Below are positions 49,240 to 63,215 of a stretch of DNA of 64,000 nucleotides, in pieces. Position 1 is the first letter of the stretch, and the number at the start of each line of letters is the position of its first letter. The notes under the pieces were generated by a model. That model searched no databases. It was not told where the DNA came from and saw only the letters and a program-made list of their open reading frames with translations. The stretch is from positions 16,169,171-16,233,170 of the forward strand of contig NC_071388.1 of NCBI RefSeq assembly GCF_022682495.2, written 5' to 3'. This DNA comes from Desmodus rotundus. Taxonomy: Eukaryota; Chordata; Mammalia; Chiroptera; Phyllostomidae. The translations under genes and the position numbers were made by a program.

Positions 49240-51800
49240 ATGTGACCTTCAGGAAGGCAGCTATCTATCGCTGAGACAAGCCAAGAAGGTGGTAATAGCT
49301 ACAGGAGTCTGCTGATTGCACTGCCCACTGCAGAGCAGGGGCGGCTTTCTGGAAGCGGAATCTGGATGGAGTGTCTATCTCTCTGACCATCACAGTGCAC
49401 ACCTGTACTTCTTAGATCTACTTCTCTATATACTTCCAGTAATGAGCTTAATGAATCCATGGAGCTTTGGTCCTGAAGGGAAATTTAGAAGAGAGGTTAG
49501 TTGGACAAACTACAGCTCCCAGGCTGTAGCTACACTCAGGGCCCAATTGATACTCATGGGCTCTTTCCTCCACTGTTCAGCCTCCTCACATTCATCCTCA
49601 GAAACCACCTTTGCCGGCCTCATGGATGATGTAGTTATTAGACCCAGACCCTCATCACTGATCTTCATCACTTTTAAGGTCAGGTTGCAGTATTTGTCTT
49701 CTCAAGTCACAACTGCTCAAGGAATTAACCAAGAGGCACTTAACTGTCCTCCACATATATTCTTCACAATGTTTAATTTTTCGTGATAATCGGGGTCAAT
49801 GAAATCCTGCCAAAATGGTGACTCTACCTCTTGTCTGTTTGTCCCTGGTGCATGGAGCACAAAGTACCCAGCTAACAGCTATAGTTTATATACAAGTGGA
49901 ATATTTGCTGTTTGTCCTGGCAAAATTCTGACTCTTAAAAACTTGGATGTCTACTCTAAAGAGTCCCGATTTGTATGGATGTAAAGTACAAAGTTCCTTA
50001 GTGAGTCACGGGAATGATGGCAAGTGGGTGTTCTCTGCTTCCTGTCCTTATACCTCAGAAGCATGTATGAGTTCTTTTGGGACACAGAGCTATATCAATA
50101 TCTTTGATTCAATATGTATACTACCTCCCAGGGCATGACATGACATCTCATTTTTGAAGAATATCACTTCCAAGTTGCTGACTCAGGTATGTATCAGCCA
50201 CTGCTTCAATTACATAGCAGGTCAGTAGTAGGTCCTGAGTGGTAGAGTAGGTGATAAGGCCAGTAGATCCCACTCATGTACTAAAAGTGTGTCTCTTTGT
50301 CCCAGGCAATATCGGGTGGGCTCCAGACCACTGCATTAAACACTCTGCAAAGCCTCAAATAGTGGTGATTGTTGAGGCCCTGAGGCCAAGAATGGCAAAC
50401 TCATATCTACAATATATGTCTCTATAAGGCCAAACTGCTTAAGGCCTAATACGAGTACCTTGACAGTGTCTCCTGGAAGATTAGGGCCCTACTAGGGCCT
50501 CAGCATTAATCTTTATTCATAGGAGGCTGGATTTGACATTGGCAATAACTAAAATAGCCTTGATAAGTGAGAGTCTATTCTGTTGGCACCTTGAATACAC
50601 TCCACTTCTGTCATATTGACTATTTCTTTATTGTGCCTATTGGACCAGTGCTGGGTGGTCAGTGGCAGAGGCTGGTGGATGTCACACTACCCAGTAATTT
50701 TGTCCTCTGGTATTTAATTCAACATCTGTGGTTGATGTCCTCTCAAGATTGTTAATATGCGATAGAAAGATCTTCACACTTTATGCCCACACTCGTGTCC
50801 ATCCTCACGCCACTCCTCCTGAATCCCCTGCTTCTTTCTATCCTTGTATATCCTAGCCCCACCACCCATTTCTAACAGCACATGTGGCCATATGTCTAAT
50901 AACCCTGGGATCCCTTTCTCCACATAAAAAAGATAATGGATGTTACTCTTGAAACTCTGCCCATTTGGAACATTTTACTAAACTGCTTTTCACAATCACT
51001 CCTGAAAGAAGATAAGGCAACCACCATCCATTTTTGACTTTCAATCACATAGTAAGCCAATCCATATAAAAGCAAAATAGACATTTTTTCTTTTCTGTTT
51101 TCCTTAAGGGGGGGTATGGGAATGACCTAAACTGGGCATACGTTGAAGGAAGAGCACTGGTACAGCCGTGCTGGAAGCCGTGGAATTCGGTCTGCCTGAC
51201 TGTGCATCTTACTTCTACCTGATAGGCATGCTCCAGATCAACCCTGTATTTACCATGTCCTTGGTAAAGCAGATGGTGATGGGTCCATCTGACCTCATGG
51301 CTTGGCGAATTTGAGAGGATCCGGCCGATAACAGGCTGCTCTTATGTCATGGCTTCGTGGTGTCTCATGGTTAAGTATTCCTTCTCTGCTCAAGTCCAGG
51401 AAAAGTCAAGAGTCTGTTTTTCATTCACAAGGCTTGTAGTTATCTGCTGCTCATGACATCATCTTGTTCCAGACCCTCAGATGCCTGCATTATAATTTTC
51501 CCTTTGATTCTTAATACAAACTCCGCATTTTTACTGATATGTCCTATGTTATAGCATTTGTTGAATCATATGGGCCCTACATCAGGGCTGTTTCCTCTGA
51601 AGCCTAGAACAGCTGCAGACACTTTTCCTGATTCAAGATCCATTTGAAGCTGGTGACCTTTTAAATCAAAAGTGTATGAACCATAGCAATATCCATAGCT
51701 ATGGAATGTGTTACATCCAGAATCTCAAAGACTTAACAACATTATATTTCCTTCTTAGTTGTAGGACTTACAAGGCATAATTATCTTTTATATTGGAGAA
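49240..51800 (-). mobile_element. Decayed endogenous retroviral pol (integrase region), antisense
   Basis: On the minus strand, 50313-50284 reads DIAWDKETHF, followed in the same frame by a stop codon (TAG). Then 50271-50251 reads GIYWPYH. The pair resembles the retroviral integrase core around its second catalytic Asp and the following GI..HxP-type segment. The usual spacing is shortened, which suggests a deletion. Further upstream on the minus strand (about 51330-51110) a decayed coding-like stretch continues. Many stops and shifts break the frame, so it is a dead copy. The class is not certain. ERVL-type is my guess from the general style and the age. The outer limits are approximate, and no paired LTRs were found. 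A 156-codon plus-strand frame (49316-49786) lies antisense to it and has no domain. Confidence 0.6.
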
Positions 51801-53111
51801 GATTCCTTATCCACCATAACCTTAAAAGACTCACTGACATGGTAGACCACTGAATATTCACAGGGCTTTGCTGCTAGCATATGTAGTATATGTGTCTTAC
51901 CGAGCCCACTGGTGTGTTAACCTTACCTAATCAGCCAGCCCAATAAATAAGCATAATCTAATCAATGTAAAGAATCAATGTGTTATTCTGCAATATTTCC
52001 AAATGGCTCAGTCTCTTTAGAGAATATTAGGACAGAGGTAGGAAAGTCACGATATCCATGGAACCCAACTTTAAATGTATATTTTTTTGTGATGCGGGAT
52101 GATTCTTCTTAATTATGTAAGTTGACAACACAGTTTACAGTAGAAACTATTCAATAGGGATCAATACTTTTGAAATAAAAAAGGAGGTAGGATTGTGAAG
52201 AGGGATGAGTTGAGCTGCAATGCAGGCTCACCAAAACTTTGGTAAATACTGAAGTGAATATTGTTCATGAGGTCTGTCTGCCTTGGGTTGGTTTGGCTAT
52301 GCTTTATACTCTTGCCACTCTGCCACCAAATGTGGGTTGTCCCCCCAAAATCATGACCTGGAGCAAGACAGTTTTTGCTTTTTAAGCTGACCCTAAAGGA
52401 GTTGACTGTTCCCCATGCAGCTGAACAATATGTTCTCATTAGTGTTATTACCTAATTGGCATATCTCACTGGCTACCATAGGGAGCTGTATCTTTAGAAA
52501 AGACAGTATTTGAAAATGTGCAGACACCCAAATATCTGTTCAATACAGAGTGTAAAATGGAAAGCAGACAAGATAAGATGAAAGGAAGATCAGGAAAATA
52601 AGATAGGGTTGCAAAAACTTTTTAATTGGTCAAGACCATTAAAATCTAGGATACATTTATGTTCTCTCTCCAGAGTTAAGGAAAACTGAAAGAGATAAAG
52701 CAATGAAATAGATATGTATTAAGTCAGAAAAGACAGCCAAAGGAAAAATTATAGCTATTTTAGTTAGAAAAAAGATAAATTAAAAATAAGTGATTATTCA
52801 AGACATACTGCATTTAATTAATTAAAATACTTATTTTCCCTACATTTTAATATTCTTCAGATAAGGAAGAGGCTTATAACAAAGTCATAGTTTAATTGGC
52901 AGGACTTATAGTTTTTTAGTAAAACACAAACTAATGGTATATTGCACCCTGTGTTGGGGATGTAGAACTGATAAAACTGGATTAGTGAAGAAAAAAGATT
53001 ATCAAAAGAAGAAGGAGGAGGAGGAGAAGAAACTAAAGGGAACTTAAAAGACTAAATTTCCGATTGGAATACAGATTGAAAGGAAAGAAACATTCACGAT
53101 AAGAGAACAAT
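51801..53111. other. Unassigned DNA
   Basis: A 92-codon minus-strand frame (52161-52439) has no recognised domain. A short GGA/GAA-rich run lies at 53008-53031. Confidence 0.4.
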
Positions 53112-53215
53112 GGCTAGAATTTAAGCTTCATGAAGTCAGTAGCCTTGCTTATTGCAGATTTCATAGCCTTTAGGCCATTGCCAGGCACAGAGTAAGTAGG
53201 TACAAGCAAATAGAT
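53112..53215 (+). mobile_element. L2 3' end
   Basis: The sequence reads 'ctagaatttaagcttcatga', 'agtcagtagccttgcttatt', then 'ttgccaggcacagagtaagt'. This is the standard 3' terminus of L2 on the plus strand. Confidence 0.7.
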
Positions 53216-56200
53216 TAAGTTAATTGCCTAAATACTGATAATTTGCATCATAGAAAAACTATGCATATTTCTAAGTACTTTAACATGTTTTAAGAGTACT
53301 GCCAATTTGGTTTGTTTGTGCGTGTAATTCTGGTTCTGCCATTATCATACACATATGTAAAGATAACCCATAACTAATTAATTGTCTTCTCCTCTAGACA
53401 GGTGACAGAGTAATATTTCCCCATCACCATATCTTCAGGGAGATAGGGCCATAGTTCTGGCACATGAGTAAGGCCAGTGCATGCCACTTCTGTTGAGTTA
53501 TTTAACTGCTAGTGCAAGATCCTTCTTCACTTTCTCTCCCTATAGCTCTGGGCGTGGAAGTGTAGGCCATCATATGAAAACAGCTGAACTCTGAACCAAC
53601 ACAAGGGACAAGCTGCTTTGGAAAGTTGCCTGACCGCACAATACTTCTGTAAAGAAGCAACTTTTTATGGGTTTCTAGAGTTATTTGTTACTGCAACATA
53701 ATTAGCCATTTTGACTGACGATGCATTTATGTGTCAAATGACATTATGTAAGAATGTTATAGCTCATTTTTCTTACATTTAAAACGTATAATGATTATAA
53801 TACATACCTCAGGGTGTTTCAAGGCTTAAAGGTGCTAATCTCTGTGAGGTCATCCTGAAAGTTTCTGGCTCATCTGCAGAGCTTATTAAGGCAAGGAAAA
53901 TAAAAAAAAAAGTGAAAGAGAGTGATCTTCATAGCAGAAAAATTAGATTGATAATTTCAATCTAATTTCATAATATAATGGAGTAATGTGTTCAGAATTA
54001 AGATAGAAATGACCTGCTTTCTCAGTAGTTTTATAACTACTAATTTTGTCTTTGATATGTGAAGCTGGCAAAAGTATTCTTATGTATAAGCATACAGAAA
54101 TTATAGACACTTTGAAATGTTATCTGAATATATATATCTTAGACAAAAGAAAAAGGATTATTCAAGATTAATAATTCAAGATAAAGATAATGATGATAAA
54201 ATGGTTTATCTAGACTTACTTTGTTTGAACCCCAGTTTAATAAATCTGGTTGGGTAATATTTTATGTTTTCACTTTTATTCCATATTTCTGTGGTAAACT
54301 GAGGCCCTGCCTGACTTCATACACAATGTCTTCTTCTCTTCCCCCTCCTCCTCTTCTTTCTTTTTCAAGGAATTAACAGAGTAAGGAAAGTAAAGATGTT
54401 GTGAATGGGTATCAGTATTAAGTAAAACGTTTTTAATTAGGAAAATTTTGTTTTATGTGTGTGGTAAAAGAATGGATTCCTGAGGTGTCCATGTTGTAAC
54501 CTCCAAAATCTGTAACTATTATATAGCAAAGGAGACTTTGTAGTTGCGATAGAGTCAAAGATTTTGAGATGGTAGCTTATCCGGGGTTGTCCAGGTGTAC
54601 CCACTGTGATTTCAGTGCTCCCTATAGGAGAGACAGGTAGAGTTCGAGTCAGACAGTGGGCAATGTAATTATTACTGAAGCAGGGGGAGAGAGAAGGAGA
54701 GATGAAGATGCTACATTCTAGCTATGAAGATGGAGGGAAAGGGCCATGAGTAAAAGGATGTAGGTGGCCTCTGGAAGCTGGAAAAGATCAAGGAAAGAAA
54801 TCTGCCTTAGAATCTCAGAGAATACAGTCTTGATAACCCATTTTAGACTTCTAACCTGCAGAACAGGTAAGCCGCTCAATTTGTGGTCATTTATTATAGT
54901 AACAATAAGAAACAAATACACGGTATTTTGAAATATTACTTTTTTGTGAAGTCATTGAGGTTTATTTTTCTTAAACAATAGGTTTTTGAGCTTGTTGTCT
55001 AAATATATCCTTTATCATTAAAATATTTTTGCATGTTCAATCACCAATATTATAAGTAGTGAGATATTTTTTGTCTTTTTTACCTCAAGCACAAAATAAA
55101 AAATAATTTAGTAATTTGCCTAAAAGGAGTTATTATCCCTTTAGTTCCAAACCTTACTTGTTTTCTTTACTTAATGAACAACTATAATTAATCATATATG
55201 GCTAACATTTATATTTTTATAAACTGTTTTCATGTGTGAATATATAACAATCATTTTCATATTCTATAATTAATATACATACACAGGAGATCAAAATATA
55301 ATTAAAATGAAAGAGATAGAACACATGTGAATTGACAATATAGTACCTTCTCTTCATAACTTACTGAACCATATTATAAACCCTCCAGGTTTTTCTCCAT
55401 ATGTTAGACACTTCTGTATTAAATGACCATACAGACTTCTTCCTACTGTTTTATTCGCTTCCTTTTCTACTGGGAGCTGCTAATTCCAAATATAGTACAC
55501 AGTTGGATGCTATGGGGTATGATATTGAATAAGCAATGTGGCTAATCCTCATTGTGTATTCCCAAGCTGACTCGTGTACTCTACTTTCATGTCTCTTGAG
55601 CACTATCGCTTATTCAAATTGTCTATTTCTGTAATGTTTCAGCGAAAGGTATTATGATGCAATGTATTTTCTTTCTCAATTTGCCATGGTGATGAACTAA
55701 AATTGTACAATTATTTGATTAAGGACATTAATTTATCTGTATAACTATATATTCTTTAAAAATCACATGCTGTTGTGGCAGGAAATAAGATTAAGTTTCT
55801 CACATTTTGAAAAATAAGATAACATACCACAACTAAAGAAAAACATTTTGTTGAATGGGTCTTTATAACTTCAGTATAATTATGCCAACCTCATGATTTT
55901 TCACGTTAGAAGGAAATGGAGAACAGAGCTGTTGTATTCCTAAAACACACAGATTTTTTCCCAAAGTTTCTGGCCTCCAGACACCCCAACTGACCTAACC
56001 TATCATTACAATGGGCCATAATTTACATGAAAGCGGGAAACCAACCCATAGATACTTCCATCGATGAGATAGATGGCTCCAACTATCTGCCAACATTGAA
56101 TAATTTAAGTGCATTTAACTGCAGAAGGACTTTTAAAAGGAACTGTGATGTTTTCTGCTAAGGTTTGTTTTTTACAATGAAACCTAGTAACCGCCCCGGA

Positions 56201-59200
56201 TGTGACTGAATTCCTGCCAGTAATATTAAGGTCAGTAAAATCAAAGACAGAAATAATAGGCAATCCCCATTAATGCACCATTTCAGGGTATGATGCCTTA
56301 TTCCCTTATTCTTTTTCCTTAAAGCCAACACCAGGCCATCCTGATTGGTATAAACTCTGACTGGCAGTCTGGACAAGAGTGAGCCTAGGAAATTCAGATT
56401 TAATTCCAGTTCATTTACTTGAATTCTTATGTTGAATTAGCATAGTCCTATATAATCATAAAGATAATGACCACGTGGTTGAATATACTACCATGGGGCA
56501 TAGTAGGGAACCAAAGTAGGGACACAATAGACCTCCCTAAATAGTATAAGAACGTCCTTGTTCTTCAAGCACCTGAACTTTACAAACAAAGAGTCTGAGT
56601 GCAAGAAGGAAATTATTAGACGGTGGGTAAAGTTACATTTTCTAAAATGAGGCACACTGATTTTGCTGTAGTAGAGGACAAGCAACAACCCAGGTACCTG
56701 TCAGAGTAGGTAACATGTATCAGATCCGAAAAGGTGTGGAAAAGTGAAGGATGTTGGTGACCTTTGTTTTTAAGAAGTGGCCTTTGAGCCTTCAGGAAAA
56801 AACACTGCGGTGAAGCTGTCCTAAACTGTTGCCAGAATCTTCAGTTTAACAGACCGCAAATTGGCTTCATCCACTAGACAATCCGGTCCACGATTTGATC
56901 ACTATCCCCCTTAACCTTGTAGGTAAGTCTATGGAAAAATGCAGAGCATGGCTCTTGATCCTGCATCCTCCAAGTTAAACACAATTGTACCATACCCCCC
57001 ATGCCCATTTCAGTAGTTATTACTCATCATTTGGTGTGGAAAGAAATGCCACCTGGCTGTACTACAGAAGACAGTATAGAATTCACTTAACGTCTTTACC
57101 AGGCCCTTCAAAAGCAAGGATTAATAAAAAATTTTTTCAAACTAAATTGGAAAGTCTTAGATTATATTTTTTGAGTGGAAGCTATATATTACCTGACTCC
57201 TTTCCAAAAACATGGTGAATTTCTCATAAGAGATAGTCATAAGAAACTTATAAGTGTTTAAAGAAATACCACTCTGACTTTTGAAGACATTCTGGCCATT
57301 CTCAATTCCTTGGCCTGCTTTGGATTTAGAAATACCCTAGAATTCCCTCTATCATGCAGAGATGGAATACATGTAATTAGCAATACACTCTGTGGTACTT
57401 AATAAATGCCTTGGGCCACATGGAATGGTGAATTCAGAAACGTGAAAAGAATGGTACATGGTTTTCTAAGGTAGACCCTGACAATTAAGAGAATTTTTTG
57501 GCTGGTTGATACCAAGATGTTAGTGTCTGTTTTAAGTCTACAGCCAGGCCTTATTCTTCCACTTGGAGTCATGGTGATAATAGCCTACATTAAAAGCTAA
57601 AGACAGGTTAACAGATTTGGTTCCTATCACTGACTGTCCAATTACTCAGCTAATCAGTGGAAGAGGCGTACATATGGGGGAATTTCCCTGAAGTCAAGAT
57701 TGTCAAAAATGATGGACAGATTTTGTTGGAAGATGATGTTCTATGAATCTCTTTTATTTCTGCGTATCTTGGTCTTGACTCCTCTCAATGGTATTTGCAT
57801 AGTGAAGACCTTGGGAGATAGAAATAATACCTCCATTCAACACAAGGGCATATCTGTTAACTTTCTAGTACAGTAAACTACTGTTTATGTCTGGAGCAAA
57901 GGGTACTTATGCTTCGTACCCAGGAAAGCTTAGGTCTTCTAAACTTAAGGTTTCTCTATTATTAACTCACTCGTGTGCAAGCTTCACCTGGACATCTTTG
58001 CCTTGCCATGTGGGAATTGAAACTTGAGTAACTTCCTCAAAAAACTGTTGATATTCTGGCTATTGGAAACGTTGTGAGTAGTAAGGTCATTGTGCCTCAT
58101 CCAGGAGAGTCGTATCTTCTGCAAGCATCCCTGGAACAGTAGCAGGCTAAGCTGGTGTTTTGCAAGAAGGATAAAATCAAACACTTCACGGTCCTTGACA
58201 CTCTGAGACATACTTGAGTGTAGATATCCCAGTTCTTATTTAAAAAAAAGAAGGAAAAATAAATTATCAAGAGATGATTAACCAACATAGATAATGTCTA
58301 ATCATTATTCAGTATTATCCCAAGTGGAAAAAGAAAAGAACCTTGCTTAAAACTCCTTATGAATATATCCGTCTCGGGATTTTAAAAAAATATTTCTTTG
58401 ACACTTTCATATAAAAGAACCATTTAATTAATTTAATGCAAGTCAGGAAGAAAGGAATATCTCCTATTCTTTAGGAAATAAACCTATAAGACATTGAGTA
58501 AAAAAGCATTATTCAATTGTACAATAGAAAGAGGAGGGAATCTATTCATACAAAGGACTCTGGGAACTAGTGCGAAAAGAAAAGACTCCGGATTTTCTCT
58601 CTCTCCTAACATGAAGGACAACATATTCAGAGAATGATATGCAGGACAACAATACCAGAATGATATTCATTCTGGCCCACCAGTGCAGATGTGAACACGT
58701 GAAATACGCTGGTAAGGCCATTATAGCTGCTGTCCCATTTTATTTTATTTTCTCTGCAAGAGAGAAAGAGGCAGACAGACAGGAGAGGTGAGGTTAAGTA
58801 CCATCTATTTGGACTGATGATTCTGCTCCAACCGTGGTGTGATGGACCTTCGAGCCACCCAGCAGGAAGCCCCTCTCACACTTCCCAGCCTGTCAGGAAG
58901 CCTCCAGAACCCTACTCCAGGGAATCAGTCAACAACTACTCTGACTAACCATTGTCTCTGCTGTATCCATTATTAAATGTTTTAAATATCACAACTGACT
59001 CATTATTTGTTTCGGGATCCCACTGAAATCTCTAAACAAGAGATGAAATTTCTTAAAACAAGAAATGTTTTATCATTTCTTTTATTATTTATTCAAAGTA
59101 TAAAGTTAAAAAAATAAGAAAGACCTAAAGAATGGTTGTCCTAGCATGAGAAAGTGTTTGAAAATGCCAGTAGAGAATGGTTGATAGTTTCCCTTTAATA

Positions 59201-62200
59201 CTTAAAAGTATATCATTTGTCTATATTTGGTAGTAGTTTTAAACTTCTGCCTATACTGATTTTAATGGGATAGAAATAAAGCTATAAAGTGGGTCATGGA
59301 AAACTAGACATCTCTGTCCTCAACCAGAACTGTTTCTTTTTTTGTATGGGAAGTGGGAAATTCCAATTATACATTGAAGTTTCAAGGCCATCTGTGTATT
59401 TTTAATGTAAGACATTTATATAAATTTCATGTAGAAATTTAATAGAAGAAATGTATATAGGAAAGACATTAAGGATTTTCTTAATATAATCTGTGTATTA
59501 CACATAAATGCAGTATATTATCTGTGTCTGTTATGTAAATAATATGTATATTATATATAAATAGTACATCGATATATTTCTTATTATACATTTTCTTCAC
59601 AGGGAATGGTTTTAAGGTTCCAGGAGGTAAAAAATAAGATACTGACATCTATAGAAACCTTTATAGTTTATCCAGGGAACCTCTGGATGAGCAAATACAG
59701 TCCTGGTGGGTTATAAAAAGTTTTCTTATCTAGATGTGTTGGTGAATCATATGAAATTAAGGTGGAAGAAACTATAGTGAATTTGTAAGCTATATCAATG
59801 CTGTTATGCAAAGATTACTTGGGTGTTGTTCAAATGTCATTGTACCAGGTATTATTTATTTTTTTCTTTTCTGGCAGCTAAGTTTAATTGCATTGTGTTA
59901 GAAAACAAATTATTCTTTACCCATAAGATTCAAAGAGAGAAACCTTCTTCCCTGTTTCAGCTTTCTGTCTACATATCTTCACTTTTTTAAAAATACTTTT
60001 TTCATTAAGCTCCCTTCTTTCTTACATTTAAACCATGACTTGGTCTCATTCATTTTTTTTAATGGAATAAAGAGTTGCTGGTACTTAAAATATTGCTACT
60101 CAATTTTGTTCAGTCAAAGCACATTCTAGAATCTACATGGACTCAAAAAAATCAGGCAACTGATTTTCTTTTAGTTCAAAAGTACGGCCAAATTCTGTTG
60201 TCTTTTATGCATCTCTGGATCTATGAGTTAAAATCTTCCACCTTGCAAAGTAATGTCACTAACTCTTTCATCTTCTACAGCTGCTGGGCAGCTTAGTGAC
60301 CTCTGAGAAGATGCATCCTTATTTTAGACAGTTGGACTAACAATATTTCTAAGCAGAATTATGCTATAATTTTGATTCCACATGACTCAGAGGCTTATGA
60401 TCAAGTCAGATTGGTTCTGGTTTACTCTAAATTAATATACTAATTTCAGAAAAAGTGGCACTTTTAAAATGACGGTTATTTCAGAAACTAGTATTAAGTT
60501 CTTTTGACATTAAATAGTGTTATGAGGTACATACCCTAGTTTTCAAACGCTCAAATTCCTGAGCACTCCTGAACCCACCTAATACACATACCTGCTGCTT
60601 GTGATGGGGAATTCTCTCTTGTTGCTCTGCATCAAATATCCAGAGCTTGGGGAAGGTGGGGCTCTCCTTCCTGGGCAAAACTAGGTCCCAGTCCCTTCCT
60701 CTTGCCCCCTTTTTTTTTTTTCCAATTTCCACTCTTATTTCTGATGCCGTGTCACCACTATAGGATTGTGTCATTCATCTATATTAAATGTTTTTAATCA
60801 TTAAAAACTCTCATATTTAATTATAACATAATGAAAAGCCCTAGCAGATATTATTAAAATGATCACCAAGCATATGATTTTACAAATTTGATGCATTTTT
60901 TTACATATTATTTCATACTCTATGCTACATCCAGTACCACAGATTGACATGCAATATCTAATCAGCACCCAAACACACTCCACTGGACAGGACATAGAAG
61001 AGATGATGACTAACTGGAGGCTTAAGATTGTAGAAGTTATTTATAGCATAGCTTACAAATATCTCCTTGTCTGTTCCAGGCAGGAAACTTAAGCGGGTGA
61101 AGCTGCTAGGATTCAGGTGCTTGTTCCAACATTGGAGGCTGTGGGGCTCTGAGAACATTATGGCACTGCGTTTGTCAATTTTCTAATACAGGAAAAAATT
61201 ATCAGTTATGTTCCTATAGCATCTCTCAATTTTAAAATATTGAGTAATTAAAAAAATTCTATAGATCACATAACAAATGTCTGAGGGCCAAATCTTGCCA
61301 TTAGGCTTCCAGTTTGCTGTTCCTTTACTTTTTGCTCTTGATTTTATTCTCTCTCTCTCTTTCTCCTTCTTCAGTGAGGAGTTACTCCCAAACGTAATCT
61401 GAGAATATTTGGTGAAGTAAATAATTTATAATAAGGGAATCATTCTGTGACTCATAGGGTAACTGGCAAAGATTATTTGAAACTGTTTTTTTGAATATGA
61501 TAAAATCTAAAGATAAATATAAAACTATCTTATCATGCTCCCTTTCTACTTTAAGCATACATTTTTATGAAATGTTATTATGTTAGGTTTAAAAAATAAT
61601 TATCTGTGAAAAAAACATACTAACACTTGATTGTACTTACTAAAAACTTTCCTGTTAAAAGTCAGTTTTAGTGGGTTATTCTGCAGAGCTTCCCAAAATG
61701 TACATTTAGTGTAAATGCGTGGCATGTGGATTACTGTCATCCATTTAAGGATTATCTCAATGGCTAAAACATTGATCTCTCAACTGAATCATCTCAAAAC
61801 TGAATGCAAATTAGCATCACCCACCTGAAAGGACTTTGGCTTTGTTTATCTGGAGTGTCTCTTCCTAGTTTAAAGAAAATCACTCAAAAATAAGAAAGGA
61901 TAAAAAAGATCTGAAGATTGTAATCAACATGCAGGGCCTGGCAGAAGTAAGGTCTGCTTGAGTGTGGTTGGAAGAGTAATAATATGGGTGTAAGAATTTA
62001 TAGTTTTAATTCGAACATTTCACCTAAAATGTCATATGGTATGCTTGAGTGTGATATTGTTATGTTACCAAATTACATGCTTATGATTTTGTAATCAAAG
62101 ATTTTATTATAAAAAGGGGTATCGTTTGTTCTGGGCCCTGTACTTGTTGACATGTAGAATGCTGAAGCCAACAACAGCATTTACCTCTTTCAGAGCATTT

Positions 62201-62449
62201 GTTCATCAAAATCAACCTGTGGTAAGCCATAAGAAAGCCTCAGCAAAATTTAAAACATTGCAATAATTGGAAATTTTAAAATACTTTAAATAATTAACAT
62301 ATATTCCCTATTTATGGGATTCAGATGGAAATCAACAATAAGACTACAGTAAAAATATGTTGTACTATCAGAAAAGTAAATAATACATTTCCATGCATCT
62401 CCTGGATCTAATAGAAATCAGCATAACAATTAGAAAATTGTTGAACTGA
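53216..62449. other. Long repeat-poor interval, no gene seen
   Basis: More than 9 kb contain almost nothing that I can assign. A short MIR-like antisense scrap may be present at 53790-53845. About 54640-54760 and 58740-58800 are GA-rich. A poly-T run lies at 60711-60722, and TC-rich sequence at 61350-61363. About 55960-58230 has more balanced composition than its flanks and no exon signature. It may be a very old element or unique DNA. A motif-rich stretch at 61770-61870 has an octamer ATGCAAAT at 61804-61811. Confidence 0.4.
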
Positions 62450-63215
62450 ATTATAATAAAATATGGTGGAACAAAACTTGTAAGATACAATTAAAATGAT
62501 AATTAAAGGGAAATATATAGCCTTACATGCAAGGATGAGAAAGAAGAAAGAGGAAAGCCACAATTTAGCTTCCTATGTCAAGAAGAAAGAGTGTGGGGAA
62601 AAGGAAAGAATCACATGGATAAAAACAGTATTGAGTACAATTTTAAAAATAATGTAGAAAGGAGAAAATAACAAAGCCAGTAGTTGAAACTTTGAAAAAA
62701 CAAAATATTAATCAATTTGATAAATCTTCAACAAGATTGATCAAGGCAAAAAAAAAGAGAAAAAATAATATAAAAATAAAAATGGTAAAGTGGGCCTAAG
62801 CATAGATCTATTCTATGAAATAAAAGAAATAAAAGAATATTGTGAACAACTTTGAGCAAAGGAATTTGATAATTTACTTAAAATGAACAAGTGCCTCCAC
62901 AAAGACAATTCACTGAAGTTACGTGATGACATATAACATTTCAGTAGTGAGGTATCTGTTAAAGAAATCAAGTTTGCTATTTTAAAAAAGTTCCCAAAAG
63001 AAAACTCTGGAACCAGATGGGTTTAATAGTGAATTTTTCCAACTATTTAAAAAAGAAATAACCCCAATCTTGCACAAATCTTCTTATAAACAGGAAAAGA
63101 AATTAAAAGTGACTTTTCCAAACTACTTTTACGAGGCTAACAAAACCATGAATTCTAATCCTGTCAGGAACAGTCCAGAAAGAAAGAAAAAAATGTCAAC
63201 AGAAGGCAATTAATT
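62450..63215 (+). mobile_element. Old L1 ORF2 fragment, decayed
   Basis: The plus strand has an A-rich stretch with coding similarity to L1 ORF2. 'tcttcaacaagattgatcaa' is followed by a degraded Lys-rich segment. At 63013-63024 the translation PDGF is followed by NSEFFQLFKKEITPILHK, the L1 reverse-transcriptase segment just before the palm. Further on, 'acttccaaactacttttacg' with 'aggctaacaaaaccatgaat' continues in order. Stops and shifts interrupt the frame, so it is dead. It lacks the rest of ORF2 and the 3' UTR. Confidence 0.8.

Noticed and set aside
49316..49786. 156-codon plus-strand open frame, longest in the window, containing LMDDVV, which recalls the reverse-transcriptase YMDD box
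   Set aside because: It lies antisense to the retroviral segment whose integrase motifs read on the minus strand. No other reverse-transcriptase motif surrounds the tetrapeptide, and the start is not supported.
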